A DNA stretch of 50,740 bases from JAZDCJ01 sp036311985 (GTDB taxonomy: Bacteria; Actinomycetota; Actinomycetes; Actinomycetales; Micrococcaceae), in the NCBI RefSeq assembly GCF_036311985.1, contig NZ_JAZDCJ010000010.1; one strand, 5' to 3'. A program made the translations under genes and the position numbers. Of this stretch, positions 1-8,153 are shown in pieces (within the stretch, counting starts at the first letter, position 1; every line of letters begins with the position of its first letter). The notes below the pieces were generated by a model. That model was not told where the DNA came from and made no database searches. It worked only from the letters and a program-made list of their open reading frames with translations.

Positions 1-96
1 AGGTGGTGATTCCCTCTTTTGACCTCTTGCTCGGTTTTAGGTGGGCCCCCCCCCCGACGGCGTGGCAGATGGCGGGCACGGGCCCGTCGGACCGCC
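1..96. other. Intergenic left edge, no gene seen
   Basis: No credible coding frame is visible. A run of ten C occurs at 46-55. A weak inverted repeat (CCGACGG at 54-60, CCGTCGG at 84-90) lies just downstream of the divIVA stop on the minus strand and could be part of a terminator, but the arms are short and the loop is long. Confidence 0.4.
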
Positions 97-780
97 CTAG
101 GCGTTGTCCGCGGTCTCCGGCGTGGCGACGGAGCCCTTGGCCTCGAGGTCGCGCAGCTGGCCCTCGATGTAGGTCTTCAGGCGGGCACGGTAGTCGCGCT
201 CGAAGCCGCGCAGCTGCTCGACCTTGCGCTCGAGCACGGACTTCTGCTGCTCGAGGGCACTGAGGGTCTTGCGGCTCTTCTCCTCGGCCTCGTTGACGAG
301 GCTGTTGGCCTCGATCTGGGCCTCGGCGATGATCTTGTCGCGCTGCTCGACGCCGGCGCCCACGTACTCGTCGTGGAGGCGCTGGGCCATGGCGAGCACG
401 CTCGCCGCGGACTCGGCGGTGGCCGTGTGGGCCGGGGCGCCGGCGACCGGCGCGGCCGCGGCGACGACGGGTGCCGACTGGGTGGCCTCCTGCTCCTGCG
501 GGGCCTCGGGGGCCTCCTCGGCCTCGACGGGCTCCTCCGCGGCCGGCTCGGCCTCGGCGGCCGGTGCGGCGGCGATGGGTGCCGGAACGGCCTCGGTGTT
601 CTCCGAGCCGCCCTGGAGCTCGCTCACGCGGCGACGCAGTTCGTCGTTCTCCTGGTTCAGCCGGCGGAGCTCGACGACGATCTCGTCCAGGAAGTCGTCA
701 ACCTCGTCCTGGTCGTAGCCTTCGCGGAACTTGGTCGGCTGGAAGCGCTTGTTGACTACATCTTCTGGCGTGAGCGCCAT
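97..780 (-). CDS. divIVA: DivIVA/Wag31 polar growth protein
   Basis: 227 aa. The N-terminus (MALTPEDVVNKRF, then a YDQDEVDDFLDEI stretch, residues 1-60) is the DivIVA membrane-curvature and coiled-coil domain. Residues of about 60-125 are an Ala/Glu/Pro-rich disordered linker, and about 125-215 form a second long coiled coil (LHDEYVGAGVEQRDK onward). DivIVA marks the poles and septum in actinobacteria and recruits the peptidoglycan elongation machinery. It is the last gene of the dcw cluster. A gap of about 195 bp separates it from yggT upstream, and that gap contains a good -10 element (TATAGT at 894-899 on the minus strand), so it can probably be transcribed on its own as well as by read-through. 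Start is ATG. Identification is firm. Confidence 0.95.
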   Translation of the reverse strand: MALTPEDVVNKRFQPTKFREGYDQDEVDDFLDEIVVELRRLNQENDELRRRVSELQGGSENTEAVPAPIAAAPAAEAEPAAEEPVEAEEAPEAPQEQEATQSAPVVAAAAPVAGAPAHTATAESAASVLAMAQRLHDEYVGAGVEQRDKIIAEAQIEANSLVNEAEEKSRKTLSALEQQKSVLERKVEQLRGFERDYRARLKTYIEGQLRDLEAKGSVATPETADNA

Positions 781-882
781 CTGGTCACCTCGATACGTTG
801 GTTCTGTCGCCCGGCCGCTGATGCGGCGCGGATACGCTAATCCCGTGTGGAGCCCGCCGTCCGGTCCTGCTCCGGCGCGCTT

Positions 883-922
883 CTTGTGACAAGACTATAA
901 CGGTTTGATTGCCCAACACGAA
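883..922 (-). promoter_or_regulatory. Candidate divIVA promoter with small palindrome
   Basis: On the minus strand a -10 TATAGT (894-899) lies 17 bp after a weak -35 TTCGTG (917-922). Directly downstream is the 11-bp palindrome CTTGTCACAAG (883-893), at the expected transcription start. The 11-mer TATAGTCTTGT recurs upstream of mtrA. Inferred from sequence only. Confidence 0.5.
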
Positions 923-975
923 CCGGCCGGGCCGGGCCGGTGCGCCCCGGTCCGGACGCCGCCGCGGCGCTACGC

Positions 976-1266
976 CTAGCTGGCGAGCTGGGCCACGACG
1001 ATCTTCGCGATGAAGACGGCGAAGTAGAGCAGGAGGAAGGCCAGGTCCAGCTGCATTCCCCCGAGGTTGACGGGCTTGACCTTGGAGCGGACCCAGGTCA
1101 TGGGCGGATCGGTGATGCGGTACACGAAGCTCGCGACGATGAGGGCGAGCCCCGTGGGGCGCCAGGACCGGGCGAACATCTGGACGACGTCGAGCACGAT
1201 CCTGGCCATGAGCATCACCTGGATCACCGTCAGGGCGATGTACACCAGGGCGAAGAGCAGTTCCAC
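976..1266 (-). CDS. YggT family membrane protein
   Basis: 96 aa, GTG start. Two hydrophobic segments are visible (about residues 2-30 and 60-92), separated by a loop with the family's DPPM-W-R-KPVN pattern (TDPPMTWVRSKVKPVNLGG). YggT proteins are small integral membrane proteins with no settled biochemical role; they recur between sepF and divIVA in Gram-positive division clusters and have been linked to osmotic tolerance and cell shape. It lies 16 bp downstream of sepF in the same direction and is probably cotranscribed with it. Confidence 0.88.
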   Translation of the reverse strand: MELLFALVYIALTVIQVMLMARIVLDVVQMFARSWRPTGLALIVASFVYRITDPPMTWVRSKVKPVNLGGMQLDLAFLLLYFAVFIAKIVVAQLAS

Positions 1267-1282
1267 GGTGGTCCGTGCCCGC

Positions 1283-1801
1283 CTAGCTCTGGTTGAAGAA
1301 GGTGGCCTGGCCCTCGGAGGACTTCTTGTCCTCGCCGAGCACCTCCACCGTCGACGGGGAGAGCAGGAAGACCTTGTTGGTGACGCGTTCGATGCTGCCG
1401 TGCAGGCCGAACACGAGGCCCGCCGAGAAGTCGACGAGGCGCTTGGCGTCGCCCTCGCCCATGTCCGTCACGTTCATGATCACGGGAATGCCGTCCCGGA
1501 AGCTCTCGCCGATGATCTTGGCGTCGTTGTACGAGCGGGGGTGGACCGTGGTGATCTGCCGCAATGAAGAATCCTCGTCCCTGGAAGAAGGCGCGCGTTT
1601 GATGGGAGTGACGGGGGCCCGGTACTCGGTTTCGGGCTCCGGTGCAACGGCTGGACGCTGTTGCTGCTGGCGGTCGTCGCGGGACGGCTCGTCACGGCGC
1701 GCCTCGTCACGCGCCGGCGCGTCGTAGGCCTCGGCGTCGTACTGCTCGTCGCCGTCGGCGAGGCCGAGGTAGATCATCGTCTTGCGCAGGGCGCCAGCCA
1801 T
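1283..1801 (-). CDS. sepF: SepF cell division protein (FtsZ anchor)
   Basis: 172 aa. The N-terminal MAGALRKTMIYLGL is the expected amphipathic membrane-targeting helix. Residues of about 22-80 form an acidic, Gln/Pro-rich linker. Residues of about 80-165 are the conserved SepF core (ITTVHPRSYNDAKIIGE, then VIMNVT, then RLVDFSAGLVFGL). SepF binds the C-terminal peptide of FtsZ and tethers it to the membrane; actinobacteria lack FtsA, so SepF is the main anchor. The FtsZ encoded nearby ends in the matching peptide DLDVPDFLK. Start is ATG; the gene lies 66 bp downstream of yggS. Confidence 0.95.
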   Translation of the reverse strand: MAGALRKTMIYLGLADGDEQYDAEAYDAPARDEARRDEPSRDDRQQQQRPAVAPEPETEYRAPVTPIKRAPSSRDEDSSLRQITTVHPRSYNDAKIIGESFRDGIPVIMNVTDMGEGDAKRLVDFSAGLVFGLHGSIERVTNKVFLLSPSTVEVLGEDKKSSEGQATFFNQS

Positions 1802-1867
1802 GGTCTGCTCCTTATGCTCGTGCGCGGCCCGGACGTCGTGTCCGCGCGGTTCTCCGCTAGTCCGACG

Positions 1868-2632
1868 CTACCGCACGGGCGGCCGGGGCCCGAGGACATC
1901 TGAGCCGACACGCAGGTGTGTCGCACCGGCCGCGACGGCGTGCTCCAGGTCCTGGCTCATGCCGGCCGAGACCATGTCCGCGCCGGGGTGGACGGCGGTC
2001 AGTTCGGCGGCGAGGACGCGGAGCCGCTCGAAGGCCGGCCGGGGGTCCCCGCCGAGCGGCGCGACGGCCATGAGGCCGCCCAGCCGCAGGCCATCGGCCG
2101 CGGCGATCGCGTCCGCGAGCGCCGGGACCTCGGATGGAAGGGCTCCCCCGCGGCCCGGGCCCGGCGAGCCCTCCCGGGCCCCGGCGTCGTCCGCGTCCCG
2201 GAGGTCCACCTGGACGAGCGCCGTGAGGTCGCCCCGCGCCCCGAGTCCCGCCTCGGCACGGCGCCCGGCCTCCCGGGCCATCGCGCGGGAGAGCGCGTCG
2301 ACGAGTCCCGTCCGGTCCACGGAGTGCACGGCGTGCGCGTAGCGGACGACGGACTTGGCCTTGTTGGACTGGAGCTGCCCGATGAAGTGCCAGTCGAGGC
2401 CCAGCCCGTCGCACTCGAGCGCCTTGGCCGCGGCCTCCTGGTCCCGGTTCTCCCCCACGTCCGTCACGCCGAGCGCGGCCAGATGCCCCACGTCGGCGGC
2501 CGGGAAGAACTTCGTGACCACGATCAGGCGCGGTTCGTCGTCCCGGCCGGCCTCGCGGGCCGCGCGTTCGATCCTGGACCGGACGGCCCCCAGACGTTCG
2601 GCGAGCTCCCGGCGGCGTGCCTCGTCGTTCAT
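1868..2632 (-). CDS. yggS: YggS/PLPBP family PLP homeostasis protein
   Basis: 254 aa, fold of the alanine racemase N-terminal barrel. Visible motifs are LIVVTKFFPAADV with the PLP-binding lysine, VGENRDQEA, DWHFIGQLQSNK, VDLRD and GMSQDLEHAVAAGATHLRVG. The family binds pyridoxal phosphate without known enzymatic activity and buffers PLP. The chosen ATG (2630-2632) overlaps the stop of pgeF by 4 bases (ATGA); the longer upstream extension in this frame lies inside pgeF and has no family similarity. A low-complexity Gly/Pro/Ala loop (near GAREGSPGPGRGGALP) is longer than usual. Confidence 0.93.
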   Translation of the reverse strand: MNDEARRRELAERLGAVRSRIERAAREAGRDDEPRLIVVTKFFPAADVGHLAALGVTDVGENRDQEAAAKALECDGLGLDWHFIGQLQSNKAKSVVRYAHAVHSVDRTGLVDALSRAMAREAGRRAEAGLGARGDLTALVQVDLRDADDAGAREGSPGPGRGGALPSEVPALADAIAAADGLRLGGLMAVAPLGGDPRPAFERLRVLAAELTAVHPGADMVSAGMSQDLEHAVAAGATHLRVGSDVLGPRPPVR

Positions 2633-3348
2633 GCGGCCACTCCTTGCTCCAGCCAGACCAGCCCGGCACAGCGGCCGGAGGAGGGGTCGCGACGGTGGGA
2701 GGGGTAGTCCCCGTCCTCGAGGGTGCAGATGCCGCTCTCGGTGACCTGGACCCCTGCGGCGGCGAGGATCCGGGCGGCGGCGGACGGCAGGTCCAGGCCC
2801 GTCGTCCCGCGCGAGGTCGCGCAGGAGATGCCGGGCGCCCCGCGTTCGGCCTCGGCGGCCATGTCCCCGGGGACCTCGTAGCAGGACCCGCACACGGCGG
2901 GGCCGATCCAGGCGGAGACGGACCCGGCGCCGGCCGCGCGGAGCCGGGCAAGGGTGTTCTGCAGGACGCCGCCGAGCAGGCCCTTGCGTCCGGCGTGGGC
3001 CACGGCGGTGGCCGCGGAGCCGTCGGGGCGTGCGCCGACGAACACCACGGGGACGCAATCGGCGGTCATGACCGCGAGCGGGACGGAGCCGTCCGCGCAG
3101 ACGAGGGCGTCGGCGGTCGGCGCCGGATCCAGACGCGTCCCGGGAGGGACGTCCACCACCCGGGCGGAGTGGACCTGGTCCATGAACTGGAAGGCTCCGC
3201 CGGCGAGCCCCAGCGAGGCCGCAAGGCGCGCGCGGCGACCGTGGACGGCGGCGGGATCGTCGCCGACGTGCAGGGCGAGGTTCCCCTCGGCCAGGGACGT
3301 GAAGGCCACGCGGGCGGACCGGCCGCCGTGGGGCCCGTAGCTCAGCAT
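2629..3348 (-). CDS. pgeF: PgeF/YfiH family polyphenol oxidase-like protein
   Basis: 239 aa. The family corrects peptidoglycan precursors by removing serine misincorporated at position 1 (PgeF in E. coli) and also has purine nucleoside or laccase-like activity in some members. Zn-site residues are recognisable: QVHSARVV (His), VMTADCVPVV (Cys) and AVAHAGRKG (His). The usual HAGWRG is HAGRKG here. A GPAVCGSCYEV segment and a C-terminal SHRRD are also conserved. The gene follows ftsZ by 85 bp, with two hairpins in the gap, and overlaps yggS by 4 bases. Confidence 0.9.
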   Translation of the reverse strand: MLSYGPHGGRSARVAFTSLAEGNLALHVGDDPAAVHGRRARLAASLGLAGGAFQFMDQVHSARVVDVPPGTRLDPAPTADALVCADGSVPLAVMTADCVPVVFVGARPDGSAATAVAHAGRKGLLGGVLQNTLARLRAAGAGSVSAWIGPAVCGSCYEVPGDMAAEAERGAPGISCATSRGTTGLDLPSAAARILAAAGVQVTESGICTLEDGDYPSHRRDPSSGRCAGLVWLEQGVAA

Positions 3349-3373
3349 CGGGAAGTCCTCGCAGGGTGTCGTC

Positions 3374-3428
3374 GGGCCGGCCGGAGGGGCACCGGCCGGC
3401 CCGTGGGCCGCGGGCAGAGGCCGCCCAC
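3374..3428 (-). terminator. Two hairpins downstream of ftsZ
   Basis: A perfect 11-bp stem GGGCCGGCCGG / CCGGCCGGCCC (3374-3384 and 3392-3402, 7-nt loop) is next to a second hairpin with 6-bp outer arms (3403-3408 and 3423-3428). Both lie between the ftsZ stop and pgeF. There is no T-run, as is common in high-GC actinobacteria. It may attenuate ftsZ read-through into pgeF. Confidence 0.55.
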
Positions 3429-3433
3429 GGTGG

Positions 3434-4648
3434 TTACTTCAGGAAGTCCGGGACGTCGAGGTCGTCGTGGGACGTGCCGCTGAGGTCCTGCTCGACGACG
3501 GCCGGCAGCTCCTCGTAGCGCGGCTGCTCCGGCGCCGGGGCCTCCGGAGCGGAGGGAGCCGACGTGGCGGCGGCCTGCTGTGCACCGGCCAGCGGCACGG
3601 TGCCCGGCACGGTGGCCGGAGCCAGCGGGACGGTTCCCGGGACCTTGGCCGGCAGCGGCTGGGCCTGCTGCTGCGGTGCGTGCGCCGGAGCGGAGGTGAC
3701 GTCGACCTGGTCGAAGCCGGCGGCGATCACGGTCACGCGGGCCTCGTCGCCGAGGGCGTCGTCGATCACGGCGCCGAAGATGATGTTGGCCTCCGGGTGG
3801 GCGACCTCCTGCACCAGTCGAGCGGCCTCGTTGATCTCGAAGAGGCCGAGGTCCGATCCGCCCTGGATGGACAGCAGCACGCCGTGGGCGCCATCGATCG
3901 AGGCCTCGAGCAGCGGCGAGGCGATGGCGAGCTCGGCGGCCTTGACCGCGCGGTCCTCGCCGCGGGCCGAGCCGATGCCCATGAGGGCCGATCCGGCGCC
4001 CTGCATGACGGACTTCACGTCCGCGAAGTCGAGGTTGATCAGGCCGGGGGTCGTGATGAGGTCCGTGATGCCCTGGACGCCGGACAGCAGCACCTGGTCG
4101 GCGGACCGGAAGGCATCGAGTACGGAGACGTTGCGGTCGCTGATGGACAGCAGGCGGTCGTTCGGGATGACGATCAGCGTGTCGACCTCGTCGCGCAGCG
4201 CGTCGATGCCCGCCTCGGCCGAGTTGGCGCGGCGGCGGCCCTCGAAGGTGAACGGACGGGTGACCACGCCGATGGTCAGCGCGCCGAGGGAACGGGCGAT
4301 GCGGGCCACGACGGGCGCGCCGCCGGTGCCCGTGCCGCCGCCCTCGCCGGCGGTGACGAAGACCATGTCGGCTCCGCGCAGGACCTCCTCGATCTCCTCG
4401 GCGTGGTCCTCGGCGGCCTGACGGCCCACCTCGGGGTTCGCGCCGGCGCCGAGGCCGCGGGTGAGCTCGCGGCCGACGTCGAGCTTGACGTCGGCGTCGC
4501 TCATGAGCAGTGCCTGCGCGTCCGTGTTGATGGCGATGAATTCGACACCGCGGAGGCCGACCTCGATCATGCGGTTGACGGCGTTGACGCCGCCACCGCC
4601 GATGCCGACGACCTTGATGACGGCGAGGTAGTTCTGTGGAGCTGCCAC
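3434..4648 (-). CDS. ftsZ: Cell division GTPase FtsZ
   Basis: 404 aa, GTG start. The tubulin signature GGGTGTG is at about residues 103-109, the nucleotide-binding GIGGGGVNAVNRM at 16-28, and the T7 synergy loop NLDFAD at about 205-210 supplies the catalytic aspartates. After about residue 315 comes a Pro/Ala-rich linker with imperfect repeats (VPGTVPLAPAT, then VPGTVPLAGAQ), ending in the conserved peptide DDLDVPDFLK that binds SepF. FtsZ polymerises into the Z-ring. The gene is separated from ftsQ by about 200 bp with promoter-like sequence, so it probably has its own promoter as in other actinobacteria. Confidence 0.98.
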   Translation of the reverse strand: MAAPQNYLAVIKVVGIGGGGVNAVNRMIEVGLRGVEFIAINTDAQALLMSDADVKLDVGRELTRGLGAGANPEVGRQAAEDHAEEIEEVLRGADMVFVTAGEGGGTGTGGAPVVARIARSLGALTIGVVTRPFTFEGRRRANSAEAGIDALRDEVDTLIVIPNDRLLSISDRNVSVLDAFRSADQVLLSGVQGITDLITTPGLINLDFADVKSVMQGAGSALMGIGSARGEDRAVKAAELAIASPLLEASIDGAHGVLLSIQGGSDLGLFEINEAARLVQEVAHPEANIIFGAVIDDALGDEARVTVIAAGFDQVDVTSAPAHAPQQQAQPLPAKVPGTVPLAPATVPGTVPLAGAQQAAATSAPSAPEAPAPEQPRYEELPAVVEQDLSGTSHDDLDVPDFLK

Positions 4649-4701
4649 GTCCTGATTCCCTTGTTCGATGTGCTGCTGATCTAGGAAGCTTCAACCGGAC
4701 C

Positions 4702-4740
4702 AACCCTAACCTTCAGCTTGAGGGTTATAGTTATGTCAAG
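4702..4740 (-). promoter_or_regulatory. Candidate ftsZ promoter/operator region
   Basis: The gap between ftsQ and ftsZ contains an AT-richer island. On the minus strand it reads TTGACA (4734-4739), then TATAAC (4724-4729), and an inverted repeat AACCCT-N13-AGGGTT (4702-4707, 4721-4726). TTGACA and TATAAC are too close to act as one -35/-10 pair, so either TATAAC is a -10 with a poor -35 or the inverted repeat is an operator. The rest of the gap (4741-4850) shows nothing definite. Confidence 0.38.
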
Positions 4741-4850
4741 TAGGTGCTACTGAGACGCTATGGTCTGCCCGGTCCCCATGCAACGACATCGGCCGCGTGT
4801 CGCTTCATTGGCCGCGGCCGAGGCCCTCCGGCCCCGTGGACCGGGTCCCG

Positions 4851-5600
4851 TCAGCGCGTCACGGGATGGTCGGGGCTGCTGACGTCGATGACCTTGGCCT
4901 CGTCCTGGCCCTCGGGCGTTCCGGCCGCCAGGAGCGCCGCGAGGACCTGACCCTTCTGCGCGCCGTCCTCGTCGTTGCCCCACACCACCGTCTGCCCGCT
5001 CGCGAGCCGCAGCTCGACGGAGTCGATGGTCCTGGCACCCGCGCTCTCGAGCTGCGTCAGTACGTCGGCCGGCACGGCGGCCAGGGCGCGCGTCACGGTG
5101 TCGAACACCTCGGGGGCCTCGTCCGGCGAGACCCCGGAGATCAGGGGCAGCTCGGCGGCGTCGCGCTTCGCGACGCTCGCGAGCCGTCGGCCGCCCTCCC
5201 CCACGAGGTCGAAGCGCTTGCCCGCGGCGACGAGCGCGACGGGCTGGTACTCGATGATCTCGACCTTCAAGGTCGAGGGGGCCTCCGCCTGGACCACGAC
5301 GTCCTCGACCGCCGGCTGCCCGGCGAGCAGTTCCCGGACGGTCGACGGCGAGACGCGCGGCAGCGGCGTTCCCTCGAGGGGCGCGAGCGCCTCCTGCAGC
5401 GCGGTCGTGTCCGCGAGATCGTTGCCCCGCACCTCGATCGACGTGATGGCGAGCAGGGGCGAGAACAGCAGGACGACGACGAGGGCGGCGAGCGCCGCGA
5501 GGACGCCGCCTGCCCACCACAGCACGCGCCGCCGCGTCCGCCGCCCGGGCGGCTCCGGGAGGGACAGGACGTCGGGATCGGGCAGGGTGGACACGTTCAC
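4851..5600 (-). CDS. ftsQ: Division protein FtsQ
   Basis: 249 aa, GTG start overlapping the murC stop by 4 bases (GTGA). A short Arg/Pro-rich cytoplasmic tail is followed by one membrane helix (about residues 27-48). The POTRA domain begins at ITSIEVRGNDL, and the FtsQ-type domain contains AEAPSTLKVEIIEYQPVA and DLVGEGGR. FtsQ is a bitopic divisome scaffold that links FtsL and the septal synthase to the ring. It lies between murC and ftsZ, the standard place. Confidence 0.93.
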   Translation of the reverse strand: MNVSTLPDPDVLSLPEPPGRRTRRRVLWWAGGVLAALAALVVVLLFSPLLAITSIEVRGNDLADTTALQEALAPLEGTPLPRVSPSTVRELLAGQPAVEDVVVQAEAPSTLKVEIIEYQPVALVAAGKRFDLVGEGGRRLASVAKRDAAELPLISGVSPDEAPEVFDTVTRALAAVPADVLTQLESAGARTIDSVELRLASGQTVVWGNDEDGAQKGQVLAALLAAGTPEGQDEAKVIDVSSPDHPVTR

Positions 5601-6991
5601 ACCGGACCCCGCAGGGCGTCGAGGATGCGCGGGCCGGCCTCCGTGACGTCCCCCGCGCCGATGGTCATCACGAGGTCGCCGGGGCGCGCGGCCTCCGCGA
5701 GCCGGCGCGGGGCGTCTCCGGCGCTGGCCGCTCCGCCGTCGGTGTTGAGGGCGTCGACGACGAGCCGGCTCGTCACGCCGGGGATCGGCTCCTCGCGCGC
5801 GGGGTAGATGTCCAGCACGAGCGCCGTGTCCGCGAGCGAGAGGGCGTCGGCGAAGTCGCGCCAGAACTCCCGGGTGCGGGAGAAGAGGTGCGGCTGGAAC
5901 AGGACGTGCACGCGCCCGTCCCCGGCGACGCTCCGGGCGGCGCGCAGCGCGGCGAGGACCTCGGTGGGGTGGTGCGCGTAGTCGTCGTAGACCTTGACCC
6001 CGGCGGCCTCGCCGCGGAACTCGAAGCGGCGGGCCGCGCCGCTGAACGCGGCCAGGCCGCGGGCGGCCTGTTCCGGCTCGAGCCCGCTGTCGAGCCCGAC
6101 GGCGAAAGCGGCAGCGGCATTGAGCAGGTTGTGGTCACCCGGGACGGCGAGGTCGATCCCGCAGGACTCGCCGCTGCCCCACTCGAGGAGGCACGCGTAG
6201 CGCAGCCCCTGCGCGCCGGCACCGGTGATGCGCCGGTCGGCGTTCTCGCTGAAGCCGTAGGTCTGCACCCGCAGGTCCGGGCGCTCGCGCCGCATGCGCG
6301 TGGCCAGGGCCAGGGAGCCGGGGTCATCGGCGCAGCAGATGAGCAGTCCGTCCTCCGGGAGCAGGGAGGCGAAGCGGTGGAAGCTCGCGTGGACCGCCTC
6401 GGCCGTGCCGTAGTGGTCGAGGTGGTCGGCCTCGACGTTCGTGACGACGACGACGTCCGGGCGGTAGTTCAGGAAGGAGGCGTCGGACTCGTCCGCCTCG
6501 GCGACGAAGATCCGGCCCCCGCCCAGTTCGGCGTTGACCCCGAGCCCGGCGACGTTGGCCCCGATCGCGAACGACGGCGAGAGGCCGGCCTCGCGCAGCA
6601 TGACGGCGGTGAGGGAGGTCGTCGTGGTCTTGCCGTGGGTCCCCGCGACGGCCACGACGTGGTGCCCGGCCATGGTCGCGGCGAGGCCCTCGGAGCGGTG
6701 CAGGATGCGCAGTCCGCGGCGCCGGGCCTCGTCGTATTCCGGATTGCCGTCCTTGATGACCGAGGAGGCCACGACGGTGTCGGCGTCACCGAGGTTCTCC
6801 GCGGCGTAGCCGACGTGGGTGCGGGCGCCGAGCGCGGCGAGCTCGCCCAGGACCGGCAGGTCCTTCGCATCGGTGCCGGAGACGCGGACTCCGCGGGCGA
6901 GCATCAGCCGGGCGACGGCGGATACGCCGACGCCTCCGATGCCGAGGAAGTGGACAGCCCCGAGCTCGCCGGGGTCCTGGTTCTGCTGCAT
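5597..6991 (-). CDS. murC: UDP-N-acetylmuramate--L-alanine ligase MurC
   Basis: 464 aa from the ATG at 6989-6991 (MQQNQDPGEL). A longer start is possible 11 codons upstream but would overlap murG; the chosen one leaves a 4-bp gap. The N-terminal Rossmann motif HFLGIGGVGVS is followed by the ATP loop GTHGKTTTT (about residues 117-125) and the DESDASFL and HPTEV motifs of Mur ligases. It adds the first stem amino acid, L-Ala, to UDP-MurNAc in the cytoplasm, using ATP. Confidence 0.96.
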   Translation of the reverse strand: MQQNQDPGELGAVHFLGIGGVGVSAVARLMLARGVRVSGTDAKDLPVLGELAALGARTHVGYAAENLGDADTVVASSVIKDGNPEYDEARRRGLRILHRSEGLAATMAGHHVVAVAGTHGKTTTTSLTAVMLREAGLSPSFAIGANVAGLGVNAELGGGRIFVAEADESDASFLNYRPDVVVVTNVEADHLDHYGTAEAVHASFHRFASLLPEDGLLICCADDPGSLALATRMRRERPDLRVQTYGFSENADRRITGAGAQGLRYACLLEWGSGESCGIDLAVPGDHNLLNAAAAFAVGLDSGLEPEQAARGLAAFSGAARRFEFRGEAAGVKVYDDYAHHPTEVLAALRAARSVAGDGRVHVLFQPHLFSRTREFWRDFADALSLADTALVLDIYPAREEPIPGVTSRLVVDALNTDGGAASAGDAPRRLAEAARPGDLVMTIGAGDVTEAGPRILDALRGPV

Positions 6992-6995
6992 GCCT

Positions 6996-8153
6996 CTAGC
7001 TTCCCACGCGCGGGCGCCGCGCACCGATCACCTCGAGCACGATCCGGGCCATGGCGCCTGCCGCGTCGCGACGGCCCAGCGCGGAAGCCGCGGCCGCCAT
7101 CGACTCCCGTCGGGCGCTGTCCGCCACGAGCGCGGGGACCTCCCGCAGGAACCACTCGGGCGTGAATCCCGCGTCGTCGACGACGATTGCCCCGCCGGCC
7201 CGCTCGAGCGGCGCCGCGTTGAGCCGCTGCTCGCCGTTGCCGATCGGCAGCGGGACGAGGACGGAGGGCAGCCCGACGGCGGCGAGCTCGCACACGGTGC
7301 CCGCCCCGGACCGGGCCACGATGAGGTCCGCCGCGGCGTAAGCGGACTGCATGCCGTCGACGTACTCGACCTGGTGGTACCCGGGCGCGGCGAGGGCCCC
7401 GCCGTCGTCCCCCGCCAGTTGCTTGCCGCGGCCCGTGATGTGCAGGATCTGCAGCCCCCCGCCGGCGAGCCGGGGGACGACGGCCTGGAGGGTGCGGTTG
7501 ATGGAGGCGGCCCCGGAGGAGCCCCCCGTGACCACGAGCGTCGGGACGTCGGGGCGCAGGCCGAAGCCCTCGCGGGCCTCGGCGGCCTCCGCCGCCCGGT
7601 CCAGCCGGGCGATCTCGGCCCGCATGGGCATGCCGACGAGCTCGGCCCGGGGCAGCCCGGTGCCCTCGAACGCCGTCGCGACCCGCGCCGCGAACCTGGC
7701 TCCGACGCGGTTGGCGAGGCCGGCGCGGGCGTTCGCCTCGTGGATCACCACGGGAATGCCGCGCCGCCGCGCGGCGAGGTAGACGGGAGTGCAGACGTAG
7801 CCGCCGACGCCGACCACGGCGTCCGCCGCGGCCTCGTCGAGGATCCGGCCCGCCGCCTTGACGGCCCGGGTGAAGCGCAGCGGGAGGCGGAAGAGGTCGG
7901 CGTTGGGCCGGCGCGGCATGGGCACGCGGTCGATCCTCTCGAGCCGGTACCCGGCCGCGGGGACCAGCCGGGTCTCCATCCCGGAAGCGGTTCCGACGGC
8001 GGTGATCCGCGCGTCCGGAGCCGCCTCGCGGACGGCGTCGGCGATGGCCAGGAGGGGCGAGACGTGGCCCGCGGTGCCGCCGCCGGCCAGGACCACGGAG
8101 GGTCCCGGGGCGGAGGGCTCAGCGGTGCCGTGGCCGGGGGTTCCGGAGCTCAT
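6996..8153 (-). CDS. murG: Lipid II-forming GlcNAc transferase MurG
   Basis: 385 aa. The glycine-rich motif GGGTAGHVSP (residues 24-33) is the lipid/UDP-binding loop; VGVGGYVCTPVYLAA, VIHEANARAGLANR and IARSGAGTVCELA-type segments (VARSGAGTVCELAAVGLPSVLVPLP) match the GT28 family. It transfers GlcNAc from UDP-GlcNAc to lipid I on the inner membrane face. The ATG overlaps the ftsW stop by 4 bases (ATGA); the longer open frame upstream lies inside ftsW. Confidence 0.96.
   Translation of the reverse strand: MSSGTPGHGTAEPSAPGPSVVLAGGGTAGHVSPLLAIADAVREAAPDARITAVGTASGMETRLVPAAGYRLERIDRVPMPRRPNADLFRLPLRFTRAVKAAGRILDEAAADAVVGVGGYVCTPVYLAARRRGIPVVIHEANARAGLANRVGARFAARVATAFEGTGLPRAELVGMPMRAEIARLDRAAEAAEAREGFGLRPDVPTLVVTGGSSGAASINRTLQAVVPRLAGGGLQILHITGRGKQLAGDDGGALAAPGYHQVEYVDGMQSAYAAADLIVARSGAGTVCELAAVGLPSVLVPLPIGNGEQRLNAAPLERAGGAIVVDDAGFTPEWFLREVPALVADSARRESMAAAASALGRRDAAGAMARIVLEVIGARRPRVGS

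Noticed and set aside
46..55. Run of ten C as a phase-variable tract
   Set aside because: It lies outside any gene or promoter that can be recognised and may also be a sequencing artefact.
2843..3348. PgeF considered inactive because HAGWRG is changed to HAGRKG
   Set aside because: The metal-binding His and Cys residues themselves are intact; the changed residues are outside the metal set, so loss of activity cannot be claimed.
4724..4739. TTGACA plus TATAAC upstream of ftsZ as one -35/-10 promoter
   Set aside because: Only 4 bp separates them; a normal spacer is 16-18 bp. Kept only as a vague promoter region.
6989..7024. Longer MurC start at 7024
   Set aside because: It would overlap murG by 29 bases, and the extra residues (MRGARAWEARG) do not fit the family; the ATG at 6991 gives a normal N-terminus.
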